From: a virus
Virus record (IMG/VR): IMGVR_UViG_3300042466_001495
Span: 1 to 28,969 of that record
Length of the DNA stretch: 28,969 bases
Direction: 5' to 3' (one strand)
Part shown: positions 23,591-28,969 of the stretch, piece after piece
Position numbering within the stretch: position 1 is the first letter of the stretch
Layout: each line of letters starts with the position of its first letter
Translations under genes and position numbers: made by a program
The notes under the pieces: generated by a model
What the model was told of the DNA's origin: nothing
The model's input: the letters and a program-made list of their open reading frames with translations, nothing else
The model's database searches: none

Positions 23591-23767
23591 ATGGATATAG
23601 TAAAATGCGAAAACGAGGCTTGTGAGCTTAGAAAAGATTGTTTTAGGTACATTATACCACCGAACCGCTATCGTCAATCCTACGGCTCATTTGAGCCCTC
23701 AAACGGCAAGTGTGAGTACTTCAAAGTGATACCAGTACGGTTCAATAAGCAAAACTTAAAAAAGTAA
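23591..23767 (+). CDS. 58-residue Cys-rich protein (zinc-binding candidate)
   Basis: ATG 23591 follows the previous stop by 4 bp. The four Cys lie in CENEAC (6, 11), DC (17) and KCEYF (41), and the middle holds IIPPNRYRQSYGSFEP. Four Cys in 58 residues suggest metal binding. The pattern C...C.LR..C.RY...P resembles small phage proteins of unknown role. Confidence 0.55.
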   Translation: MDIVKCENEACELRKDCFRYIIPPNRYRQSYGSFEPSNGKCEYFKVIPVRFNKQNLKK

Positions 23768-23771
23768 AGAC

Positions 23772-24095
23772 ATGATTAAATTATTATTGGTAATTTTAGC
23801 ATTAAACACAAGCCACAAGGTGTCGTTCTACAGCGACCCGTTCCACGGCAGGAAAACAGCCAACGGGGAAGTATTTGATAAGAACAAGCTAACTTGTGCT
23901 GCCTTGAGCAATTATAAGTTCAAAGATAAACTAAGAGTGACTAACTTGAAGAATAACAAGAGCGTGGTGGTGGTAGTAAACGATAGAGGCGGATTTGCGA
24001 AGTACGGCAGAACCTTGGACCTATCGGAGGCAGCATTTAAGAAAATAGGAAATTTAAAAAAAGGAGTATTAACGGTAAAAATTGAAAGATTATGA
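23772..24095 (+). CDS. RlpA-like double-psi beta-barrel protein (lytic transglycosylase-like)
   Basis: This 107-residue protein has a short hydrophobic N-terminus (signal peptide or anchor, 1-15) and then the RlpA-like fold: FYSDPFHGRKTANGEVFD (19-36), LRVTNLKNNKSVVVVVNDRGGF (54-75) and GRTLDLSEAAFKKIG (79-93). RlpA enzymes cut peptidoglycan strands lacking stem peptides. Candidate catalytic acids Glu33 (NGE) and Asp71 (NDRG) are present. The His usually found after the TAA-like segment is missing, because this part reads TCAALSN. It lies in the middle operon, not with the lysis genes, so a role at entry, in cell-wall changes or as a binding protein is possible. Confidence 0.8.
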   Translation: MIKLLLVILALNTSHKVSFYSDPFHGRKTANGEVFDKNKLTCAALSNYKFKDKLRVTNLKNNKSVVVVVNDRGGFAKYGRTLDLSEAAFKKIGNLKKGVLTVKIERL

Positions 24096-24268
24096 GCAAC
24101 GAAAGAATTTATGTGGGCATAAAGGGCTACTTCTGGGATAACGAGGATTCTTATGTTTTCGATGAATTGACCAATATATGCCAAGATGGTAGACCTCCTT
24201 ACTATGCAAGTATAGTAGGCATTTGGTTCTACAATTTCTCTCACGAGAAGCAACCATGGATGAAATAA
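24092..24268 (+). CDS. 58-residue hypothetical protein
   Basis: It shares an ATGA with the RlpA-like gene and overlaps the next by 13 bp. The product is aromatic-rich (GIKGYFWDNEDSYVF, PPYYASIVGIWFYNFSHEKQPW). No membrane helix is convincing. Overlaps on both sides support translation; function unknown. Confidence 0.5.
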   Translation: MSNERIYVGIKGYFWDNEDSYVFDELTNICQDGRPPYYASIVGIWFYNFSHEKQPWMK

Positions 24269-24744
24269 TTAAAAATTTAAACAAAAATAAAAAAATGATC
24301 AGCGAGGAATTAAAAGAAAAGTACGGCATTGAGCCAATTATGAAAGAAATGTGGGTTTGGGATGATGAGCCAAAAAAAGCATTTTTTACTTTGGTTATTC
24401 ATAAGAGAATGAACCAAGTAAATTACCCTTATACAGTTGTTGATGGTAATATTTTCATAAACGCCTCAGAAAAAAACCCGAACGAACCAAAGGTTGGTGA
24501 CTGGGGATACTTTTGGTGGAACCACGATAGTCCTATTTATCAGGGGTATTTAACTGGAATAAGCATTTGTTCGGAAGGAGAGAAAACGTATCGTTGCCAC
24601 AGCATTAAGTTTCACCATTTCTCAAAAGAAGAACTACCTTGGATGGCAGATAAAAAATTCAAAACAACTAGCTTTTATCAGCAAAACTGCGATAGGCTTA
24701 GCGACAGAGAGATAGATGTTATGAATGGAACACGTTGGCCTTGA
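24256..24744 (+). CDS. Hypothetical middle protein, aromatic-rich
   Basis: This 162-residue soluble protein has ATG 24256 inside the previous gene's end; an in-frame non-ATG extension to 24223 is unlikely. A charged N-terminal helix (1-25) precedes a strand-rich region with KVGDWGYFWWNHDSPIYQGYLTGI (~75-100) and CHSIKFHHFSKEELPWM. The GDWGYFWW...GYL pattern recalls small beta-barrel phage proteins of unknown function. Confidence 0.55.
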   Translation: MDEIIKNLNKNKKMISEELKEKYGIEPIMKEMWVWDDEPKKAFFTLVIHKRMNQVNYPYTVVDGNIFINASEKNPNEPKVGDWGYFWWNHDSPIYQGYLTGISICSEGEKTYRCHSIKFHHFSKEELPWMADKKFKTTSFYQQNCDRLSDREIDVMNGTRWP

Positions 24745-24746
24745 TT

Positions 24747-24995
24747 ATGGATATGTGCGGCAAGGCAAATTATACGTCACGGCGTGAGGCAAATATTCAC
24801 ATCAAGGAGTTAAAAAGGCACTCCAGCCGTGACAAATTGCCAAGGCGGTCGTATTATTGCAAAGATTGCCAATGCTACCATGTGACATCACTAAAAAAGG
24901 TGTTCACCGACAAGAGGGAGTTTTTGAAGTACAAACAAAGGATTGAAAGAAAAAAGTTAGGCATTTGGAAAATTGAAAAATTAAAGAAAAAATGA
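24747..24995 (+). CDS. Small basic zinc-ribbon-like phage protein
   Basis: This 82-residue, strongly basic protein carries CGKANYTSRREANIHIKELKR and RRSYYCKDCQCYHVTS. The pattern Y.S..EA...I......R..YYC..C..YHVTS is common in short phage proteins and in shape is a zinc ribbon of the CxxC...H type. ATG 24747 is used; ATG 24753 would also work. It starts 2 bp after the previous gene and shares an ATGA with the next. Confidence 0.6.
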   Translation: MDMCGKANYTSRREANIHIKELKRHSSRDKLPRRSYYCKDCQCYHVTSLKKVFTDKREFLKYKQRIERKKLGIWKIEKLKKK

Positions 24996-25294
24996 GAACA
25001 TTAAAGCGATTGGTGCCCACCTTGTGTGTGGACGACAGGAATAAACCCAACGAGGTTAAGAGTAGCGAATGGATCAAGAAAGGGCAGGAATACACCATTA
25101 TAGCCACCGCAAGGAACAAAATAACGAATGAGCTAATGTTCCAGCTTGCGGAGGTAAGCATTTCTAACCCTGAATTTTGGGGGTACAAAGCCACACGCTT
25201 CGCCATTGCCCAAGACGACTTGGTGGCACTTGGTGAGCATGAAGAAGTGGAACTGGAAGATTTGTATAAAGACCAATTAATTACAATAATATGA
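24992..25294 (+). CDS. Hypothetical middle protein with SH3-like look
   Basis: This 100-residue protein has ATGA overlaps on both sides. A central strand pattern, KKGQEYTIIATARN...MFQLAEVSI, resembles a small SH3-like barrel seen in many phage hypothetical proteins, followed by GYKATRFAIAQDDL and an acidic tail. The function is not known. Confidence 0.5.
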   Translation: MRTLKRLVPTLCVDDRNKPNEVKSSEWIKKGQEYTIIATARNKITNELMFQLAEVSISNPEFWGYKATRFAIAQDDLVALGEHEEVELEDLYKDQLITII

Positions 25295-25446
25295 GTAAGA
25301 AAGAAGTAAAAAAGAACCTGAACATCCTCAGAACGTACAATAGGTGGCGAAGGGGAGCCGACATAGAGCAACCCAACCCAAAGACCATAGGCGAAGCGTT
25401 AGACGAGGTTCTGACGTGGGCGGAAAATATTTTGAAAAAAAAGTAA
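25291..25446 (+). CDS. 51-residue RWRRG-motif phage protein
   Basis: It starts in an ATGA overlap. The product has NLNILRTYNRWRRGADIEQPNPKTIGEALDEVLTW; the YNRWRRGA-(x)-QPNP-(x)-IG-(x)-ALD pattern recurs in small proteins of many unrelated phages, as I recall. The role is unknown. It is the last gene before a new promoter. Confidence 0.6.
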   Translation: MSKKEVKKNLNILRTYNRWRRGADIEQPNPKTIGEALDEVLTWAENILKKK

Positions 25447-25452
25447 GAAAGA

Positions 25453-25484
25453 TTTGACATTAAAGAAAAATTAAACTAATATTG
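25453..25484 (+). promoter_or_regulatory. Host-type promoter for the small HTH gene
   Basis: TTTG (25453-25456), 20 nt, TAATATTG (25477-25484; one mismatch). ATG 25489 is only 5 nt beyond, so the transcript would be leaderless. Confidence 0.5.
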
Positions 25485-25488
25485 CATT

Positions 25489-25653
25489 ATGATAGTACAA
25501 AAATTAAATAAGTACATAAAGGATAACGGACTTAAAAAGTCTTTTGTGGCACAAAAAGTAGGTGTTTCAAGTGTTTTCCTTAGTCAGATTATAAATGGGC
25601 ATGTTAGCCCTAGTAGAGACCTTGAAGATAGGATTAGAGAATTGGTTAAGTGA
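25489..25653 (+). CDS. 54-residue XRE-family HTH protein (Cro-like)
   Basis: The entire protein is a single helix-turn-helix: KLNKYIKDNGLKKSFVAQKVGVSSVFLSQIINGHVSPS, with the XRE order of helix, turn, recognition helix (VSSVFLSQIING). The size matches minimal Cro/C1-type regulators. It has its own promoter and comes just before the HNH and replication genes, so it may control them or itself. Confidence 0.75.
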   Translation: MIVQKLNKYIKDNGLKKSFVAQKVGVSSVFLSQIINGHVSPSRDLEDRIRELVK

Positions 25654-25690
25654 TTTTTTTTCTATAATTAGTTTACAAAAATTTAAAGTT

Positions 25691-26110
25691 ATGACATATT
25701 CAGAACAATTGAAAAGTCCTAAATGGCAAAAGAAAAGATTAGAAATTTTGGAAAGAGACGGAAATAAATGTAGAGAATGCAAGTGTACAGACAGAAAGCT
25801 TCATGTGCATCATGGTTATTATAAGAAAAACACTATGGCATGGGAGTATGATAATAAGTACCTTCATACATTGTGCGATAATTGCCATGAAAATTATCAT
25901 TATTTTCATGATAAACTAATGGAGTTAAGCGGAGAAATGTTGCCTACCGTTATGGAATACATTTATAAGATTTTACTTTCTATAAATTCAAAAGCTAAGG
26001 AAGAGTGGTATGACATTGGTGATGTTAACTGCTATACAGATTGGATTATAGAAACAATTCAACAATTACACCCTATAGAAAAAGATGAAAGAGAATACTG
26101 GTTGGATTAA
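25691..26110 (+). CDS. HNH endonuclease
   Basis: This 139-residue protein contains a treble-clef HNH nuclease domain: CRECKC (27-32), LHVHHGYY with His40/His41, a W-Y-N spacer region, and HTLCDNCHENYH (59-70), i.e. two Cys pairs that bind structural zinc around the HH active site. ATG 25691 is chosen; upstream in-frame codons overlap the HTH gene. It may be a free-standing homing enzyme or a packaging/replication helper. Being outside the terminase region, it is less likely to be the packaging-linked HNH. It overlaps the next gene by 26 bp. Confidence 0.85.
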   Translation: MTYSEQLKSPKWQKKRLEILERDGNKCRECKCTDRKLHVHHGYYKKNTMAWEYDNKYLHTLCDNCHENYHYFHDKLMELSGEMLPTVMEYIYKILLSINSKAKEEWYDIGDVNCYTDWIIETIQQLHPIEKDEREYWLD

Positions 26111-26876
26111 AATAAACAGAGCAATAAATGAGCATTGGGTTTGGAGTGACGATACAAAGTTTAAATGGTGGATAGATATTTTGCTGACGGTTAACTTTAA
26201 GGACAACAAGATACTAATTGGAAATCAACTTATAGAGTGTAAGCGAGGGCAATCTATAATGAGTTTACAACAGTGGGCTACACGTTGGAAAGTAGACAAA
26301 AATAAGGTTAGAAACTTTTTCGTACTACTAGAAAAAGATGGTATGATTTTACATGAAAACTTATTAAAAACTACACGGATAACTATCTGTAACTATGATA
26401 CTTATCAGTCAAAAGAAAACGATACCGAAACGCAATCAAAACGCAAGCCAAATGATAAGCAAACGCAAACCAACCCAATAGAAGAAGGAGAAGAAAGTAT
26501 TAAGAAAGAAAAAGAAATAAAAGAAGAACTTTTTGAATCGCTTTGGAAAGAGTATCCGACTAAGGCTGGAAAGCAGATTGCTAAAGATAAGTTTTTAAAA
26601 ATGGATAACAAAGACATTGAAATGGTTAAAAAACATTTACCAATCTTTTCAAAGACAAAGGAATTTGAAAAATATAATCATCCTCATCTAGCTACTTATC
26701 TTAATCAAAAAAGATATTGTGACGAGGTAGCCAACCCTACCACAAAGATAAAATACGTTCGTGTTAGAATGGGATTGGCTGCTATCGAAATGAAAGAAGA
26801 GGATTTTGAGAAAGCATTAAGAGAAGGTACTTTAAATTGTGATAATCCAATAATAGAAAAAAGATACGAAAAATGA
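26085..26876 (+). CDS. Replication initiation / helicase-loader-like protein (DnaD/phage O-like)
   Basis: This 263-residue protein has an N-terminal winged-helix domain (~1-105) with GWIKINRAINEHWVWSDDTKFKWWIDILL and SIMSLQQWATRWKVDKNKVRNFF, as in phage replication-initiation proteins. A charged linker follows (110-145), then ELFESLWKEYPTKAGKQIAKDKF (~148-170), the common FW..YP.K.GK..A...F motif of replisome-organiser C-termini. It probably recognises the origin and brings the primase-helicase encoded next (ATGA overlap). Confidence 0.7.
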   Translation: MKENTGWIKINRAINEHWVWSDDTKFKWWIDILLTVNFKDNKILIGNQLIECKRGQSIMSLQQWATRWKVDKNKVRNFFVLLEKDGMILHENLLKTTRITICNYDTYQSKENDTETQSKRKPNDKQTQTNPIEEGEESIKKEKEIKEELFESLWKEYPTKAGKQIAKDKFLKMDNKDIEMVKKHLPIFSKTKEFEKYNHPHLATYLNQKRYCDEVANPTTKIKYVRVRMGLAAIEMKEEDFEKALREGTLNCDNPIIEKRYEK

Positions 26877-28708
26877 TTTTAAACGGCTTCGAGGTAGAAA
26901 AATTTAATGTGCATGGAATTAAGCAAGGTGCAACAACATCAACTTGTCCAGAGTGTAGCCACAATAGAAAAAAAAGCTCTGATAAGTGCATGAGTGTTTT
27001 TTGGGATACAGGATTAGGACAGTGTAATCATTGCGGTGCAAGAGTTCAACTTCATACATATAAAGCAAAACAAATTTTGAAAAAATATACAATTCCAGAA
27101 GAGACACCAAAAAAGGACATATCGCCAAAGGCTTTAAAGTACTTTAAGGATTTAAGGGCTATATCAGAAGCTACTTTAAACCATTTAGGCATACAAACAA
27201 GTAGTAGAATGATGCCAAAAGCTAAAGCTGTTATTGAAGTAATAGAGTTTAGATATTATTCTAATGGCAGCCTTGTAAATATAAAGTACCGTGGAGCTAA
27301 TAAAGACTTTATGTTTATACCTAATGCAAAGGTTATACCATACAATATTGATTCCATTATAGGCTCAGATATTATTTACATTGTAGAAGGAGAAGTGGAT
27401 TGTGCTTCACTTATTGAATGCGGTATTTATTCAGTATTTTCAGTTCCAAATGGATTCACCTTGCCAAGGAAAGATGGCACAAGTACAATTAACTTGTCTT
27501 ACTTGGATGATTATGTTGATTTAATTGAGAAATGCGAGAAAGTAATAATTGCCACCGATAAAGATATTGCTGGTCAAGAAGGTAAAGATGAACTAATTAG
27601 ACGAATTGGTGCCGAAAAGTGCTATACAGTTGATTTCGGGATATATAAAGATGCCAACGAGTGCTTGGTTGCATTAGGTAAAGATAAGACAAGAGAGATT
27701 TTGGAGAATCACATTCCTATTCCTTTAGATAAGGTAATGACAATATCTGACACTTGGGATTCATTAAAGGATTTTTGGAAAAATGGCGACAAAAAGGGGT
27801 TTACTGTTGGATTAAGAGAAATGGATGCTGTTTGTTCTTTTGCATTTTCACAATACACATTGCTTGTTTCTGCTGCAAATAGTGGAAAGTCAGAGAAGTT
27901 AGATGATATTGTTATCAGGTTAAATCAAAGGTATGATTTAAAAGCGGCATTTTGTTCACCAGAAAACGACCCAGTTTTGCACCACAATAAATGGGTAATG
28001 AAGCTCTTTGGTAGGATGCCTAATGCATCAGATATTGATTCAGAACAACTTGAAAACGTAAAAGAGTATATTGACCAAAACTTTTTTAGTGTTGTTGATA
28101 CTGGAGACCTAATAACCACATTAGCAAAATTTAAAGAATTATACAAAAGGAAAGGGGTTAAAATATTTGTATTAGACCCGTTTAATAGAGTAAGGCTGAA
28201 AGACTCTAAAAGGAGCGATGTGAACGAATATACTGAATTATATCATGCCGAACTTGACAAGTTTGTAAAAGAAACTAATAGCCATTTGTTTTTAGCTTTG
28301 CACCCTGTAAAAATAAAGCCAAAGGATGATGGAAAAACATTCCCAATCCCAAGTGCTTATGAATCTAAAGGTGGCGGCGAACACTTTGATATGAGTTACA
28401 ATATTTTAGGAATGGCAAGAGACTTTGAAAGAAATTGTGTTAATTTTAGGATATTAAAATGGAAGTATTCTCATTTAGGGTCCGTAGGTGAAGAATGGAC
28501 TGAGGCTTGGAATATCAACAATGGCAGATATACTAATTTTAAGGTCGGATATGAGCCTAATGATAGCAAAAACCATGATGCGGAATGGGATAATCGCTGT
28601 TGGATACAAGTAGAAGGCGAACCAACTCCGACCGCTCCACAAGTAGACACAATAGCTATGTTTGAGCAAGAGCCAAAGAAATTAGATTTGAAAGAAATTA
28701 ATTTTTGA
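26873..28708 (+). CDS. Fused DNA primase-helicase (T7 gp4-like)
   Basis: This 611-residue protein has three visible parts. The first is a zinc ribbon, C25-x2-C28 ... C51-x2-C54 (CPEC...CNHC). The second is a TOPRIM domain with IVEGEVD (170-176, Glu172) and IIATDKDIAGQ (225-235, Asp229/Asp231). The third is a RecA-like helicase core with Walker A-like SAANSGKSE (333-341), Walker B IFVLDP (431-436) and a HLFLALHP segment (471-478) typical of this family. It should unwind and prime at the phage replication fork. The Walker A first Gly is Ser333. The GGGEHFDMSYNI-like segment follows, as in related phage helicases. Last part after ~560 is acidic and Pro-rich. Confidence 0.92.
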   Translation: MILNGFEVEKFNVHGIKQGATTSTCPECSHNRKKSSDKCMSVFWDTGLGQCNHCGARVQLHTYKAKQILKKYTIPEETPKKDISPKALKYFKDLRAISEATLNHLGIQTSSRMMPKAKAVIEVIEFRYYSNGSLVNIKYRGANKDFMFIPNAKVIPYNIDSIIGSDIIYIVEGEVDCASLIECGIYSVFSVPNGFTLPRKDGTSTINLSYLDDYVDLIEKCEKVIIATDKDIAGQEGKDELIRRIGAEKCYTVDFGIYKDANECLVALGKDKTREILENHIPIPLDKVMTISDTWDSLKDFWKNGDKKGFTVGLREMDAVCSFAFSQYTLLVSAANSGKSEKLDDIVIRLNQRYDLKAAFCSPENDPVLHHNKWVMKLFGRMPNASDIDSEQLENVKEYIDQNFFSVVDTGDLITTLAKFKELYKRKGVKIFVLDPFNRVRLKDSKRSDVNEYTELYHAELDKFVKETNSHLFLALHPVKIKPKDDGKTFPIPSAYESKGGGEHFDMSYNILGMARDFERNCVNFRILKWKYSHLGSVGEEWTEAWNINNGRYTNFKVGYEPNDSKNHDAEWDNRCWIQVEGEPTPTAPQVDTIAMFEQEPKKLDLKEINF

Positions 28709-28716
28709 ATAAACAA

Positions 28717-28899
28717 ATGACAAAAAAACAATGCCAATGCGGAAGCACGGACTTCTACCCAAAGCATAAGAGCCAATGCAAAAGGTGTTATTGCCAAGGG
28801 CAGCACGCTTATAGGGATAAGAAAGCAAAGGAGGAAGGATTTGGTAGCTTTTACGCCTTATTAAAGTTCAGAACATTTAAAAAACAATTAGCGATATGA
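28717..28899 (+). CDS. 60-residue zinc-ribbon-like protein
   Basis: ATG 28717 starts a basic protein with CQCGSTDFYP and CKRCYCQGQHAYRDKKAKEEG, i.e. C-x-C ... C-x2-C, shaped like a zinc ribbon of HNH-like or recombination helper type but lacking an HNH active site. It follows the primase-helicase by 8 bp and shares an ATGA with the next gene. Function unknown. Confidence 0.55.
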   Translation: MTKKQCQCGSTDFYPKHKSQCKRCYCQGQHAYRDKKAKEEGFGSFYALLKFRTFKKQLAI

Positions 28900-28969
28900 A
28901 AGTAAGTTTTAAGACAAGGAGCATGAAACACGCAGAACAAGCAAAATTCATGTACGAGTTATTCGACAA
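28896..28969 (+). CDS. N-terminus of a gene running off the right edge
   Basis: ATG 28896 shares an ATGA with the previous gene. The 24 visible residues (MKVSFKTRSMKHAEQAKFMY...) are basic and too few to identify the product. Confidence 0.45.
   Translation, partial: MKVSFKTRSMKHAEQAKFMYELFD

Noticed and set aside
1-28969. tRNA genes, CRISPR arrays and insertion sequences
   Set aside because: No cloverleaf-like sequence, no regularly spaced repeats and no transposase were noticed by eye on either strand; a dedicated scan was not possible.

Overview
The window is a piece of a tailed bacteriophage or prophage genome, AT-rich and almost fully coding. The host is probably a member of the Bacteroidota. 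Intergenic regions repeatedly carry the Bacteroidota-type -7 box TAnnTTTG, often with TTTG about 19-23 nt upstream. Start codons are preceded by A-rich leaders rather than Shine-Dalgarno sequences. A very long tape measure gene, a tail-assembly-chaperone frameshift and a large terminase mark it as a long-tailed phage. No sheath gene is seen, so a siphovirus-like tail is likely but not proven. Two antirepressor-type genes and several HTH proteins suggest a temperate lifestyle or a temperate ancestor. No integrase, portal, protease or major capsid gene is recognised in this window.

Layout. (1) 1-4339, +: the end of one appendage protein, a second paralogous beta-repeat appendage protein, then a lysis region with a GH19-type endolysin and several small membrane or coiled-coil proteins, closed by a strong terminator. 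(2) 4473-6108, +: a small HTH protein and the terminase large subunit, closed by a hairpin that can work in both directions. (3) 6169-7680, -: a two-gene cassette (Rha/ORF6-like regulator plus unknown) with its own consensus promoter and a structured 5' leader; it looks like a moron. (4) 7750-12709, +: cysteine-rich structural or unknown proteins, a 610-aa tail or baseplate-like protein and a neck or tail-completion-like protein. (5) 12773-19417, +: tail genes, including a chaperone with a predicted -1 ribosomal frameshift and a 1762-aa tape measure protein. (6) 19394-19798, -: a putative DNA-binding protein, convergent with the tape measure gene. (7) 19898-21261, +: two more structural-type proteins. 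(8) 22426-21236, -: AntA-type antirepressor, a 39-aa small ORF and a two-TM protein. (9) 22554-28969, +: early/middle genes, with HTH proteins, many small overlapping ORFs, an RlpA-like protein, an HNH endonuclease, a replication-initiation-like protein and a TOPRIM primase-helicase.

How it fits together. Five operons (four +, one -) begin with a shared late-type promoter layout. A T[A/T]TC-containing element starts exactly 25 nt before the TAnnTTTG-type box, an A-tract follows the box, and the ATG lies 48-50 nt downstream of the upstream element. The early and regulatory genes instead use TTTG/TAnnTTTG host-type promoters, some apparently leaderless and some overlapped by palindromes. The most unusual signals are this phage-specific promoter class (including a back-to-back pair at 19815-19882), the structured leader of the minus-strand regulator (7522-7639) and the frameshift signal at 13771-13807. 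All functions are inferred from reading the sequence; no database search was possible.
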